Below are positions 8,587-17,850 of a stretch of DNA of 64,000 bases, piece after piece (the first letter of the stretch is position 1; every line of letters begins with the position of its first letter). This DNA comes from Helicobacteraceae bacterium (GTDB taxonomy: Bacteria > Campylobacterota > Campylobacteria > Campylobacterales > Sulfurimonadaceae), in the NCBI GenBank assembly GCA_947498025.1, contig CANMJR010000010.1, positions 17,789 through 81,788 on the forward strand, in the 5' to 3' direction. The notes beneath the pieces were generated by a model. The model ran no database searches and was not told the DNA's origin. It worked only from the letters and a program-made list of their open reading frames with translations. Position numbers and translations under genes: made by a program.

Positions 8587-9491
8587 GCTTGGTATCCTAT
8601 CTCTTTTAAGAATGTTTTATCTTTTGTCCAACCTTTTTTTACAGTTACCTGAAGGTTTAAAAAAGCTTTTTTTCCGCTGAGTGTTTCTATTTTGGTTCTT
8701 GCATAGACCCCGATTCGCTTAATAGAATCACCACCTTTGCCTATAATTATCCCTTTTTGACTCTCTTTTTCTATAATGATTGTTGCATGGATTTTGTCTA
8801 AATTTTTTCCTTCCTCTATTTTGTCTATGATGACGTCCGACTCATATGGAATTTCGTCACTGACATTTTCAAATATACCCTCTCTGATAAAGCCGGCATA
8901 AATATCTCGCACAAGTTCACTTGTTAAATCTTCCGGATCAAATAGGTAGGGTGACTCGGGAAGATTCTTTGAAATTGTGTCAAGTAAATCTGTATGTCCT
9001 ACTTTTTTTGGTATTGCTACGGGAATAAGTGCTTCAAAATAGTCTGAAAATTGACTATAGGAACTGATTTTTTTAAAAAGTTTTTCTTGTGTAACTTGGT
9101 CGATTTTGCTGAGTACTACGATATGTTTTACTTTAGAATTGTTCAGCTTTAAAAATTTTTCATAATGCTCCAGGTTGTCGGTTACCGGAGCTAAATAAAC
9201 TATTAAGTCACAATCCCCCATCGCTTTTAAAGCTTCATCAAGCATAAATTGGTTTAAAATTTTCTCTCTTTCATGTAACCCAGGAGTATCAACAAAGATA
9301 ATCTGGGTATCGTTGTGCATAACTATCGCATTTGAGCGTTTTCGAGTGGCATTTGCTTTTTGGCTGACCATAGCAATTTTTTCACCCAAGAGAGAGTTCA
9401 TAAGCGTACTTTTTCCAGCATTTGGACGACCAATGAGAGACACGAAACCCGCCTTAGTGGCGGTATCTTTAGATAAACCTGTTTTATTCAT
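8583..9491 (-). CDS. era: GTPase Era, 16S rRNA/30S assembly factor
   Basis: 302 residues, the usual Era length. G1 is GRPNAGKS, G3 is DTPG and G4 is SKID (NKxD in most Era proteins). The C-terminal KH domain carries IIIGKGGDSIKRIG, which binds the 3' end of 16S rRNA. Era is an essential checkpoint for small-subunit maturation at the membrane. A ribosome binding site (AAAGGA) precedes the ATG. Repeat copy A separates it from hslU on the same strand. Confidence 0.97.
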   Translation of the reverse strand: MNKTGLSKDTATKAGFVSLIGRPNAGKSTLMNSLLGEKIAMVSQKANATRKRSNAIVMHNDTQIIFVDTPGLHEREKILNQFMLDEALKAMGDCDLIVYLAPVTDNLEHYEKFLKLNNSKVKHIVVLSKIDQVTQEKLFKKISSYSQFSDYFEALIPVAIPKKVGHTDLLDTISKNLPESPYLFDPEDLTSELVRDIYAGFIREGIFENVSDEIPYESDVIIDKIEEGKNLDKIHATIIIEKESQKGIIIGKGGDSIKRIGVYARTKIETLSGKKAFLNLQVTVKKGWTKDKTFLKEIGYQA

Positions 9492-9528
9492 TTTTTTCCT
9501 TTAAAAAAATTACCAAGTGACATGCTAA

Positions 9529-9668
9529 CTGATGTTACGCACTTTTATAAAAAAACTCGTAAAATCCCTTATTATTCTCGAAAAACAGAGTTTTTCGTAG
9601 CTTCAGGGGGTTGTAGGGACATATGTCCCTGCCACATAAACGGACGAGTTCGTTTATGTGCGTAACAT
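9529..9668. repeat. Structured intergenic repeat, copy A
   Basis: A 137-140 bp element between hslU and era ends in 11-bp inverted repeats ATGTTACGCAC...GTGCGTAACAT. Inside are two strong hairpins (CGAAAAACagaGTTTTTCG near 9578-9597, and CACATAAACG...CGTTTATGTG near 9633-9660), plus a 16-bp palindrome AGGGACATATGTCCCT, linked by the conserved core GGGGGTTGTAGGGACA. Copies B (about 45.8 kb) and C (about 46.9 kb) share the core and ends but have different stem sequences. The 64-aa ORF drawn here is an artefact of the repeat and hslU antisense. It abuts the hslU stop codon. Confidence 0.85.
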
Positions 9669-10996
9669 TATAAAATATATCTTGATAAGTCGTTGTCTTC
9701 AACAATAATATCAAGCTTCTCATGCACAAACTCTGCTGTTATTACAAAGTCCTCATTTTTATGTTCGTCCGCATTAAAACTTATCTCTTCCAAAACTTTT
9801 TCTAAAACAGTGTGCAATCTTCTTGCACCAATGTCTTCAGTAACCTCATTTGCACGATGTGAAACTTTTGCGATAGCTTTTATTGCCTCATCTTCAAAAA
9901 TGAGGTTCACTCCCTCTACGCCTAAGAGCGCTTTGTATTGTGTAAGCAGAGAGTTTTTTGTTTGCGTTAAAATTTTGTAGAGCGTCTCTTCCGTGAGCGA
10001 TTCAAGCTCAACGCGAAGAGGAAATCTACCTTGAAGTTCAGGTATCAAATCGCTCGGTTTTGTAAGATGAAATGCACCTGCCGCAATAAAAAGAATATGG
10101 TCGGTATTTACAACTCCATACTTTGTTGTAACACTGCTGCCCTCGACAATAGGAAGCAAGTCTCTTTGAACTCCCTCTTTGCTAGGGTCATTTCTGCCCT
10201 GTGACTTAGAGCTGATAGCAATCTTGTCAATCTCATCCAAAAAGATAATTCCACCATCCTCAGCGCGTCTGAGTGCTTCGGCATGGATGTTTGTCATATT
10301 GAGAAGTTTTGAAGTTGCTTCATTTTTTAAAAGTGATTTTGCATCTTTTACGCTCATCTCTTTTTTATTATCTTCTTTGTTCATAGCTGTAAATATTTTA
10401 GAAAAAGATTCTTGAACTTTTGCCATCTCCGGCGGAAGATTTGTGTCATTAAACTCAATATTTATCTTATCAAATTCAATAGAGATAATTTTATCATCCA
10501 TCTCACCGTTTATAACTTTTTCTTCCATTGACTTTAAAATTTTTGCATAATCATCTTTTTTCTCTTGGCTTGCTTGTTCCGGCAGGGGAGGGAGAAGTTT
10601 TTCTACGATTTTATTGACAATATAGTTTTCTATTTTGTCTTTGTTTGTCTCTTCTTGCTCTGCTTTTACGAGGTTTATTGCATTTACAACCAAATCTCGT
10701 ACCATTGACTCAACATCTCTTCCGACAAAACCGACTTCAGTGTATTTGCTCGCTTCAACTTTTATAAAAGGGACTTTCATCATGTTTGCAAGACGTCTTG
10801 AAATTTCAGTTTTTCCGACACCAGTTGAACCGATCATAAGAATGTTTTTAGGCATTATTTCATCTTGAAACTCTTGGCTTAGCTGCATTCTTCTATATCT
10901 TGTTCTAAGTGCGAGAGCAATAGTTTTTTTGGCGTCTTTTTGAGAAATAACATATTTATCTAAATACTCGACTATCTCTTTGGGAGTTAAATTCAT
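9668..10996 (-). CDS. hslU: ATPase subunit HslU of the HslUV protease
   Basis: 442 residues, standard for HslU. Walker A is GSTGVGKTE, Walker B is [12 protein letters not shown], and the acidic, variable I domain lies at about 110-240. The C-terminal tail DLSRYIL is the peptide that docks into HslV. The unfoldase ring feeds substrates to the HslV chamber. It overlaps hslV by 4 nt (ATGA), so the two are coupled. Its stop lies exactly at the edge of repeat copy A. Confidence 0.97.
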   Translation of the reverse strand: MNLTPKEIVEYLDKYVISQKDAKKTIALALRTRYRRMQLSQEFQDEIMPKNILMIGSTGVGKTEISRRLANMMKVPFIKVEASKYTEVGFVGRDVESMVRDLVVNAINLVKAEQEETNKDKIENYIVNKIVEKLLPPLPEQASQEKKDDYAKILKSMEEKVINGEMDDKIISIEFDKINIEFNDTNLPPEMAKVQESFSKIFTAMNKEDNKKEMSVKDAKSLLKNEATSKLLNMTNIHAEALRRAEDGGIIFLDEIDKIAISSKSQGRNDPSKEGVQRDLLPIVEGSSVTTKYGVVNTDHILFIAAGAFHLTKPSDLIPELQGRFPLRVELESLTEETLYKILTQTKNSLLTQYKALLGVEGVNLIFEDEAIKAIAKVSHRANEVTEDIGARRLHTVLEKVLEEISFNADEHKNEDFVITAEFVHEKLDIIVEDNDLSRYIL

Positions 10997-11538
10997 TCTT
11001 TTTCTTCCTCAAGCGTGAGAATTTTGATGTTATGATTTGTATAAATACAGAGGTCTGCAGCAATGCTTAAACTCTCACGAACCAACTCCTCTTCATCAAG
11101 CGAGGTGTGCTTTTTGAGCGCTCTTGCTGCTGATATTGCATAGTTTCCGCCACTTCCAATCGAGGCAATTTCCCCATCTTCGGGTTCAACGACATCCCCG
11201 TTTCCGGTTAAAATAAAAATATGTTCATTATTCAAAACAATCATCATAGCTTCAAGACGGCGAAGAACTTTATCTTTTCTCCATGCCTTAGAAAACTCGA
11301 CAACCGATTTTAAAATATCACCTTTTTTATCTTCTAAAAACTCTTCGAACATGTCAAAAAGATTAAAAGCATCGGCAGTACTGCCTGCAAATCCGGCAAG
11401 AACTTTGCCCTTGTGGAGTGTGCGAATTTTTGTGGCATTTCCTTTTAAGACGCTGTCTCCAAAAGTAACTTGTCCATCCCCGCCGATTACAGCTTTGTTC
11501 TTGCCTTTGTATGCAAGTATCGTGGTTGCATCAAACAT
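10993..11538 (-). CDS. hslV: Peptidase subunit HslV
   Basis: 181 residues. The precursor begins [10 protein letters not shown]; removal of the first residues exposes the N-terminal catalytic threonine of the TTIL motif. [10 protein letters not shown] and [14 protein letters not shown] are typical HslV beta-type proteasome signatures. It forms the double hexamer capped by HslU. The start overlaps the rplI stop as TAATG. Confidence 0.97.
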   Translation of the reverse strand: MFDATTILAYKGKNKAVIGGDGQVTFGDSVLKGNATKIRTLHKGKVLAGFAGSTADAFNLFDMFEEFLEDKKGDILKSVVEFSKAWRKDKVLRRLEAMMIVLNNEHIFILTGNGDVVEPEDGEIASIGSGGNYAISAARALKKHTSLDEEELVRESLSIAADLCIYTNHNIKILTLEEEKE

Positions 11539-11984
11539 TATTCGCCTTGAACATCCACATGTAGAGTCGCATGAATTCCGTGACCGAGTTTAAAGTCCAA
11601 ATCATGTTCTCCTACAGTTTTTATAGTCAGTTTATCTGTGATATGTTTTTTATCTATATCTATTTTATGTTGCTCAAAAAGGGCATGGGCTACTTCCTCT
11701 TTTGTGATAGAACCAAAGAGATGACCGTTCTGACCAAGCTTTTTAGTTATGATTATTTCTGCTTTATCAAGTTTTGACGCCAAAACTTTCAGGAGTGCTA
11801 TCTCCTCTTCTAAAGCTTTAGCATTTTGAATTTCTTCCTCTTTATGCTGCGCTAAAATTTCAGCAGTCGCATGTTTTGCAAAACCTTTTCCAATTAAAAA
11901 GTTTTTGCCGTAACCATCTTTTACCTCTTTCACTTCACCGGCTTTACCTAAACTTTTTACATCTTTTATTAATAGTACTTTCAT
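11538..11984 (-). CDS. rplI: 50S ribosomal protein L9
   Basis: 148 residues. The N-terminal L9 domain begins [24 protein letters not shown], an almost perfect family signature. It is followed by the long connecting helix (about 40-75, Glu/Ala/Lys-rich) and the C-terminal rRNA-binding domain. It has a clear ribosome binding site (AAGGA) and is the first gene of the rplI-hslV-hslU group, an arrangement seen in many Campylobacterota. Confidence 0.97.
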   Translation of the reverse strand: MKVLLIKDVKSLGKAGEVKEVKDGYGKNFLIGKGFAKHATAEILAQHKEEEIQNAKALEEEIALLKVLASKLDKAEIIITKKLGQNGHLFGSITKEEVAHALFEQHKIDIDKKHITDKLTIKTVGEHDLDFKLGHGIHATLHVDVQGE

Positions 11985-12005
11985 CTTTATTCCTTAATTT
12001 TATAA

Positions 12006-12743
12006 TTATCTTTTTATTTTTCCACTATAAGAAACAATACCATGGGATAAGTTGCCTATTTTTGTATAGCCCATGTCGGAAAGAATTCTTGCACAGTGTG
12101 CACTTCTGCTGCCAACATGACAGTAAACAATAATGTTTTCATCTTTGCCAAGGTTGGCTTCATCAAGCGTTTGGAAAAAACTGCTTGTCGGAACAAGTTT
12201 ATCAGCACCTTCGATATGACCCATTTTCCACTCCATGTGCTCACGAACATCCACAAGTTTAAAGTGAACCATTCCAAGTGAACGCGCTTCAAGAAGTGCA
12301 GTAAGTTCGTCAGAATCTAGTTCATGGTTATTCACTAAAGCTTCACACTCCTGTTTTGTAAGACCGCGAGAGTGTTGATGTACAACTTCTTCCATCTGGT
12401 TTTCTTGGCGCTTTGCAGCTGCGAACTCCGGTGTACAGAAAATTTGGCAGTGACAAACGCCATCTTCCGGAATCTCTTTTTCAATTGCAGGTGTACATGG
12501 ACACATTCTATCATCTGAACTTTTATAAACTCCATCCACTTGCTCTACCATGTAACAAGGACAAAATCTTTTGTTGTACATCATTTTATTGCGGGCAAGA
12601 CCCAGCTGTACGCCCTCATTAATCTCTTCTTGCGGATTGTATTCCCAATTAAATTGCTTCACTACTTTGTCTGTAAATTTAATTGTTTTTTCTAGTTCAG
12701 CTTGAAACTCAGGTGAATTCATATCTATTTTTATTATACTCAT
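12006..12743 (-). CDS. Ferredoxin:thioredoxin reductase catalytic domain fused to rhodanese
   Basis: About 245 residues from the ATG at 12743, chosen because AGGA lies 6-9 nt upstream and the longer frame would begin inside argG. The N-terminal half is an FTR beta chain: CPC, CPC and CHC motifs (FCPCYMV, MCPCTPA, VCHCQIFC) supply the [4Fe-4S] ligands and redox disulfide. The C-terminal half (about 140-245) is a rhodanese domain with active-site loop CHVGSRS. FTR passes electrons from ferredoxin to thioredoxins; the rhodanese domain may bind or transfer sulfane sulfur. The fusion suggests a thiol/sulfur-relay enzyme. The domain calls are solid, the joint role is inferred. Confidence 0.88.
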   Translation of the reverse strand: MSIIKIDMNSPEFQAELEKTIKFTDKVVKQFNWEYNPQEEINEGVQLGLARNKMMYNKRFCPCYMVEQVDGVYKSSDDRMCPCTPAIEKEIPEDGVCHCQIFCTPEFAAAKRQENQMEEVVHQHSRGLTKQECEALVNNHELDSDELTALLEARSLGMVHFKLVDVREHMEWKMGHIEGADKLVPTSSFFQTLDEANLGKDENIIVYCHVGSRSAHCARILSDMGYTKIGNLSHGIVSYSGKIKR

Positions 12744-12753
12744 TGTTAAGTTC

Positions 12754-13977
12754 CTAATTATTTTTATTTTTACGAGCTTTACCGGCAATTATAAAGCGTA
12801 AAGCATTGAGTTTGATAAATCCCGCTGCATCTTTTTGGTCATAAACAGAATCCTCTTCAAAAGTACAATACTCCGGATTAAAAAGCGAATTTTCAGATGA
12901 ACGACCAACAACGCTCACAACACCTTTGTAGAGTTTTAATCTAACGCTTCCGGAGACATTTACCTGTGTTTTGTCAATTGCAGCCTGAAGCATTTCTCTC
13001 TCTGGGGCAAACCAAAATCCGTTATAGATAAGTTTTGCATAGCGAGGCATCATCTCATCTTTAAGGTGTGCTTCTTCACGGTCAAGAGTAATTGACTCAA
13101 TTGCACGGTGTGCTTTTATCATAATTGTTCCGCCCGGTGTCTCATAACATCCGCGGCTTTTCATACCGACAAATCTGTTTTCAACGATGTCTGCACGGCC
13201 GATTCCATGTTTACCGGCAATCTTATTGAGAGTTGCAAGCATAGTTGCAGGGCTTAACTCCTCTCCATTTAATGATATTGGGTCGCCGTTTTTGTATCCA
13301 AGTGTAATATATTCAGCAACATCCGGAGCATCTTCAGGTTTTGTCGTCCATAGCCACATGCTGTCTTCAGGCTCCGCATTTGGGTCTTCCAAAATTCCAC
13401 CCTCATAAGAGATGTGAAGAAGATTAGCATCCATAGAGTAGGGTGATTTTTTACCTTTTGTATCGATCTGAATGCCATGTTCTGCCGCATAAGCTAAAAG
13501 TTTTTCTCTTGAATTTAAATCCCACTCTCTCCATGGAGCGATAATAGTAAGAGTAGAATCTTTGCCTAAATAACCCATCTCAAATCGTACTTGGTCGTTT
13601 CCTTTGCCTGTCGCGCCGTGGCTCACGCCGTCCGCACCGGTAATATGAGCAATCTCCACCTGTCTTTTAGCGATAAGCGGTCTTGCAATTGAAGTTCCTA
13701 AAAGGTATTCACCCTCATAAATCGCATTTGCTCTAAACATAGGAAATACATAATCTTTTACAAACTCTTCTCTTAAATCATCAATAAAGATGTTTTCAGG
13801 TTTGATACCCAAGGCTAGAGCCTTTACGCGAGCAGGTTCAACTTCTTCGCCTTGACCGATATCAGCTGTAAAAGTTACAACTTCACACTTGTATTCATCT
13901 TGAAGCCATTTTAAAATAACACTTGTATCTAAACCGCCGGAATAGGCTAAAACTACTTTTTTAACATTTTTTTTCAT
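12754..13977 (-). CDS. argG: Argininosuccinate synthase
   Basis: 407 residues from the ATG at 13977, which has AAGGG 7 nt upstream; the track start at 13998 is a TTG without a good site. The N-terminal PP-loop is [10 protein letters not shown], and the family signatures [11 protein letters not shown] and [11 protein letters not shown] are present. It joins citrulline and aspartate in an ATP-dependent step of arginine synthesis. The next gene follows after 10 nt on the same strand. Confidence 0.97.
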   Translation of the reverse strand: MKKNVKKVVLAYSGGLDTSVILKWLQDEYKCEVVTFTADIGQGEEVEPARVKALALGIKPENIFIDDLREEFVKDYVFPMFRANAIYEGEYLLGTSIARPLIAKRQVEIAHITGADGVSHGATGKGNDQVRFEMGYLGKDSTLTIIAPWREWDLNSREKLLAYAAEHGIQIDTKGKKSPYSMDANLLHISYEGGILEDPNAEPEDSMWLWTTKPEDAPDVAEYITLGYKNGDPISLNGEELSPATMLATLNKIAGKHGIGRADIVENRFVGMKSRGCYETPGGTIMIKAHRAIESITLDREEAHLKDEMMPRYAKLIYNGFWFAPEREMLQAAIDKTQVNVSGSVRLKLYKGVVSVVGRSSENSLFNPEYCTFEEDSVYDQKDAAGFIKLNALRFIIAGKARKNKNN

Positions 13978-14118
13978 GTAAAAAACCCTTATAAGCAAAA
14001 TAATTGTCGCGATATTACTATAAAAGAGATTAAAAAATAGCTTGAATGCAGTTTTATTTAATGATAAAGTAGGGGATTGTTTTAGATAGTTATAAGATAA
14101 TAGAATACGAAATGTTGG

Positions 14119-14146
14119 CTCAAAAGGGCTTTATTACCCTTTTGAG
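14119..14146 (-). terminator. Hairpin at the flaG stop codon
   Basis: A perfect 10-bp stem CTCAAAAGGG / CCCTTTTGAG with an 8-nt loop. The flaG TAA lies within the loop, so the 5' arm is the last coding sequence. The U-tract after the stem on the minus strand is poor. It probably ends the flaG transcript and could also stabilise its 3' end. Confidence 0.6.
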
Positions 14147-14526
14147 TCAAACAATATCCCCGTTACTTCTTTCATTTTTGGAAGAAAATCAGCTGCTTGT
14201 TCTGCCGGAAATCTTCGAATCATTTTATTCGTTTGCGCTTCAATTACAGATACATAAAAAACATCTTGTTGATCTACGCCAAATTTTAAGTTTGTGTTCA
14301 TCGGAGCCATCGCGTTATTTAGCTCTTTTACTAACGCCTCTACTTGCTCTTTAGAATTTATTTTTTCAGCTTTTTGCGTAGTACTTTGCTGCATCTCTTT
14401 TACAAGGTCAACTTTGGGCTGCTCCACTTGCTGAACCGACTGTTGTGTTTTTGCCATTCTTCCCTGCGACTCACCAGCACCCATATTAGTTTGTTGCTGT
14501 TTTGCTACACCTGCTATGCCATCCAT
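14134..14526 (-). CDS. flaG: FlaG family flagellar protein
   Basis: 130 residues. The Gln-rich N-terminal half is disordered; the C-terminal half is the FlaG domain (LNNAMAPMNTNLKFGVD, then YVSVIEAQTNKMIRRFPAEQ). FlaG limits flagellar filament length in Campylobacter and is normally next to flagellin or fliD, which are not in this window. Its promoter upstream fits sigma-28, as expected for a late flagellar gene. Confidence 0.93.
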   Translation of the reverse strand: MDGIAGVAKQQQTNMGAGESQGRMAKTQQSVQQVEQPKVDLVKEMQQSTTQKAEKINSKEQVEALVKELNNAMAPMNTNLKFGVDQQDVFYVSVIEAQTNKMIRRFPAEQAADFLPKMKEVTGILFDSKG

Positions 14527-14566
14527 GACTCACTCCTCACCTTCAAGAATATTGTTGTTAGACAGA

Positions 14567-14592
14567 ATATCGGCTGTTAAAAAAATAACTTA
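14567..14592 (-). promoter_or_regulatory. Sigma-28 (FliA) promoter for flaG
   Basis: On the minus strand the sequence reads TAAG-N15-CCGATAT, matching the sigma-28 consensus TAAA-N15-GCCGATAA in both elements and spacing. It ends about 40 nt before the flaG ATG. FlaG is a known class III flagellar gene, which supports the call. Confidence 0.75.
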
Positions 14593-14661
14593 AATAAATT
14601 AAATAATATTTTTTTACTTTATCTCTTCTAACTGCTACATATTTATGATAATCTTGCGTGC

Positions 14662-15867
14662 ATGAATGAATATATAAATCTATTAAAAAAAGAGCCGGTT
14701 TTAAGACGCCTCTCTTCTATACAGCTTATTGCATATTTTGGTGCTTGGTTTAGCAATGTTGCAATATACACCCTTCTTCTTGATATGAAAGTATCGCCTG
14801 AAATTGTTGCATTTGTGGCAATGCTCCATTTTTTAGCCGGTGTTATTCAAGCGCCGCTTTCAGGTTCTATTATAGATATGCTCAGACCTAAAAAATTGAT
14901 GCTCTCTCTTATCTTTGTACAAGTTTTGGCAACTCTATTTTTAATTCTGGTTACCGACATAAACGATTTATGGCTTTTGTATGTCCTGATATTTATTAAA
15001 ATGGCGGCAGCTAGTTTTTATTTTACTACCGAAATGTCACTTCTGCCAAAAATTCTTCATGGAAATAAACTTCAAAAGGCAAATGAGCTTCACTCTATAA
15101 TCTGGTCATTTTCATATACTTTAGGAATGGCTATAAGCGGTTTTGTGGTTTATATGCTCGGTATCAAAATCGCCTTTATATTGGATGCTCTCATGTTTAT
15201 TGTTGGTTTTTTCCTGCTTTATACTTTGGAGATTAAAGTTGAATTTCTAAAAAGCAAAGAGAATTTATTAGAGATGATGCGAGATACTTTTAGATACCTC
15301 AAAAGATTTCCGCATGCCATGCACCTTATGTTTGTTCATGCTTTTGTAGGACTCACTGCCTTTGATGCGCTTGTGGCTTTGATGGTTGATAAATATTACG
15401 CTTCTGTCATCGCCACCTCTTTGGCTTTGGGACTTTTACATGCTTCAAGAGCTTTAGGTCTTGTCATCGGTCCCGTAATTTTAGGCTCTTGGGTCAATAA
15501 CAAACGAGTGGTTGCCATTTTTATTCTGCAAGCAATCGCCGTTTGGTTTTGGGCGTTTATGATGCACAACTTTTATCTCTCCCTCTTTGCAAGCGTAATT
15601 GTCGGGCTATTTACTACAACACTTTGGTCCTACACATACACACTTCTGCAAAAAAATATAGAGGAGAAATATTATGGGCGAATCGTCGCATACAACGACA
15701 TGATTTTTCTAAGTTCGGCAGCATTGACCTCTTTTATGATTGGATATTTGGCTTCAAACGACTACTCTTTAGAATTCATAACCGTAGCCATCGGAAGCGG
15801 GTTTATTGTGGGCGGAGTCTATTTTGCATGGATACTCAAAACTCAAAATATAAAAGAGATTATATGA
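14662..15867 (+). CDS. Major facilitator superfamily transporter
   Basis: 401 residues with about 12 membrane segments. The loop after TM2 (GSIIDMLRPKKLM) resembles the MFS loop 2-3 signature G-x-x-x-D-R/K. A MFS_3-type efflux carrier related to enterobactin exporter EntS or macrolide exporters is the closest general class, but the substrate cannot be told. It ends in ATGA overlap with the next small gene, so both are probably co-translated. The 190-aa frame in the ORF track that starts inside this gene is not real before 15864. Confidence 0.88.
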   Translation: MNEYINLLKKEPVLRRLSSIQLIAYFGAWFSNVAIYTLLLDMKVSPEIVAFVAMLHFLAGVIQAPLSGSIIDMLRPKKLMLSLIFVQVLATLFLILVTDINDLWLLYVLIFIKMAAASFYFTTEMSLLPKILHGNKLQKANELHSIIWSFSYTLGMAISGFVVYMLGIKIAFILDALMFIVGFFLLYTLEIKVEFLKSKENLLEMMRDTFRYLKRFPHAMHLMFVHAFVGLTAFDALVALMVDKYYASVIATSLALGLLHASRALGLVIGPVILGSWVNNKRVVAIFILQAIAVWFWAFMMHNFYLSLFASVIVGLFTTTLWSYTYTLLQKNIEEKYYGRIVAYNDMIFLSSAALTSFMIGYLASNDYSLEFITVAIGSGFIVGGVYFAWILKTQNIKEII

Positions 15868-16115
15868 TTTCATTTGCATTTATCGGCGGAGTTCTTCTGA
15901 ATATCGGGGCATATCTAACATATAAAGGGAAGATTTATGAAGCCGTAATAGTTTATCTTTTTGCGGATTCTTGTTGGGTAGTCATGGCATATCAAAGGGA
16001 TGATTTCTGGGGAGTTTTTTCCATAATCATTGGGGTGACTTTTGGTTTTTTGGCGTTTATAAAGATGCGAAGCGGAGAGATGAATAAATCACTCAACAAA
16101 AAGGAGAACGAGTAG
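15864..16115 (+). CDS. Small membrane protein, MFS-coupled
   Basis: 83 residues from an ATG overlapping the transporter stop (ATGA). There are three hydrophobic segments (MISFAFIGGVLLNIGAYL, AVIVYLFADSCWVVMAY, FWGVFSIIIGVTFGFLAFI) and a Lys/Glu-rich cytoplasmic tail. No family recognised. The stop is immediately followed by the DUF808 gene's ATG, so the three genes form one unit. Confidence 0.75.
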   Translation: MISFAFIGGVLLNIGAYLTYKGKIYEAVIVYLFADSCWVVMAYQRDDFWGVFSIIIGVTFGFLAFIKMRSGEMNKSLNKKENE

Positions 16116-16964
16116 ATGGCATCCGGAATTTTTATGCTGCTCGACGACATAGCGATGCTGGCGGATGATGTGGCGGTGGCAAGTAAAATAGCCACGCAAA
16201 AAACGGTGGCAATTTTGGGAGATGACTTAGCCGTCAATGCCCAAAAAGCGACAGGGTTTGACCAGTCAAGGGAACTAGCGGTTATCTGGGCAATCACAAA
16301 GGGCTCTCTAAAAAATAAAGCGATAATTTTGCCTCTGGCTTTTATACTTAGTGCCGTAGCACCAAGTTTCATTATTTACATTTTAATGCTGGGTGCTCTG
16401 TATCTTCTTTATGAAGGAACGGAGAAGATTGAAGAGTATCTTTTTCATAAACATCATGAAGCAAAAAATGAAGAGTTGCTTCATTCAACCAAAGAGACTA
16501 TTTTAGACATCGAAAAAGAGAAGATAAAATCAGCCGTATTTACAGACTTTATACTCTCCATAGAAATCGTTGTAATTGCGCTCGCTGCCGTAGCAAATCA
16601 GCCATTTACGGTGCAAATCGTATCTACTCTGTTTGTAGCAGTTGTAGCCACTTTTGGTGTCTATGGCTTGGTTGCCATGATAGTGAGAATGGATAATTTA
16701 GGCTTTTGGCTTATAGAAAAAAAACACCAAAAAAGCGGAGATTTTCTCATAAGTGCCATGCCAAAATTGATAAAAACATTGGCATTCGTCGGAACATTCG
16801 CTATGATTTTAGTGGGAAGCGGCATATTGGTTCACCATATCGAAGTGTTGCACCATTTTTTTATAGCTGCTATTCCGTTTATAATAAATGAGCTGTTAGT
16901 CGGTCTTTTAATAGGTGCGGCTCTGCTTTTGATTATGAAGTTATTTAAGAAGTGGGTTTTTTAG
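16116..16964 (+). CDS. DUF808 (YedI-like) inner-membrane protein
   Basis: 282 residues. The N-terminus (FMLLDDIAMLADDVAVASKIA...ILGDDLAVNAQKATGF) is the DUF808 signature, followed by roughly five to six membrane segments and Asp/Glu pairs within them. E. coli YedI is the best-known member and its function is unknown. The ATG follows the previous stop directly. Confidence 0.92.
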   Translation: MASGIFMLLDDIAMLADDVAVASKIATQKTVAILGDDLAVNAQKATGFDQSRELAVIWAITKGSLKNKAIILPLAFILSAVAPSFIIYILMLGALYLLYEGTEKIEEYLFHKHHEAKNEELLHSTKETILDIEKEKIKSAVFTDFILSIEIVVIALAAVANQPFTVQIVSTLFVAVVATFGVYGLVAMIVRMDNLGFWLIEKKHQKSGDFLISAMPKLIKTLAFVGTFAMILVGSGILVHHIEVLHHFFIAAIPFIINELLVGLLIGAALLLIMKLFKKWVF

Positions 16965-17277
16965 AAATCTAGCTCAAATTGCTAGTTGCAAATATTCATG
17001 AGACAATTTTAAAAGAAATCCATAGAGTAAACAGTGATAAATATTTCCCTTGCTGTTATACTTTTTATTATTATAGCTATTCGATTGATTGCAAGTGTTG
17101 GGACACTTTGAACCGCCAATTCTAATATCAAGTGGCGAAAATAAATTAAACTATAATTCAATACTTTATGAGTAGAATCTTAGATGTATAGGGTGTGCAA
17201 TTAATTAATTAATGGTTAACTTTATAAGATTAAAATATTTGGCACATAAAAATATAAAGTCTAATAGGGGTTATTTT

Positions 17278-17751
17278 ATGAATTCATTCGTTAACATATT
17301 GATTATTGATGATGCTATGATAAATATAGAGGTTGTCAGGCATATATTAAGTGAAAATTATTTAAATTATCATTTTTCCATCGCCACTAGCGGTAAAGAG
17401 GCTCTTGAAATAGTTAAAATAAAGAAATTTACTTTAATTCTATTAGATATAGTGATGCCTGAAATGGATGGTTTCGATGTATGCATGGCTTTAAAAAGTG
17501 ATCCATTAACTAAAGATATACCAATAATATTTCTCACTGCAAGTACTGATCTAGATTCTATTAAAAAAGCCTTTAGTCTTGGTGCTGTTGATTATATTAC
17601 CAAACCTTTTTTAAATGCTGAATTAGTTGCGAGAGTTGGAACTCATGTTACATTATCCAGAGCGATAATGATGCTTAAGGAACATAATTTAGACCTTGAA
17701 TCTCGGTTAGAATGGGAATCTGTCTCTTTATTTCAGACATTAGAGTCTTAG
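17278..17751 (+). CDS. Single-domain (receiver) response regulator
   Basis: 157 residues from the ATG at 17278, which has TAGGGG 8 nt upstream; the track's upstream start lacks a site. This is a complete CheY-like receiver: acidic pair IIDD (11-12), phospho-acceptor in LLDIVMPEMDG (Asp57), the Thr of FLTAS and Lys of TKPF. A short helical tail follows (about 122-157) and stops with no output domain. The similar PleD/RpfG-type proteins continue into GGDEF or HD-GYP domains, so this may be a truncated gene. It lies inside the inverted-repeat segment and just upstream of an HD-GYP gene. Confidence 0.85.
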   Translation: MNSFVNILIIDDAMINIEVVRHILSENYLNYHFSIATSGKEALEIVKIKKFTLILLDIVMPEMDGFDVCMALKSDPLTKDIPIIFLTASTDLDSIKKAFSLGAVDYITKPFLNAELVARVGTHVTLSRAIMMLKEHNLDLESRLEWESVSLFQTLES

Positions 17752-17850
17752 TCAGAATGGGATTAGTCTCCATTTTACCTATGAAAATAGAGTACTTATC
17801 AACAAAAGGTCAAATCCTGGATTAGAGCAGTTTTGGAAAGATGTTTTTAA

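Noticed and set aside
9535-9729. 64-aa minus ORF between era and hslU
   Set aside because: It consists of the structured repeat plus the hslU end in another frame; no ribosome binding site and no protein-like composition.
15543-15863. N-terminal extension of the 190-aa ORF inside the MFS gene
   Set aside because: Lies in another frame of a clear transporter; the ATGA-coupled start at 15864 explains the small membrane protein.
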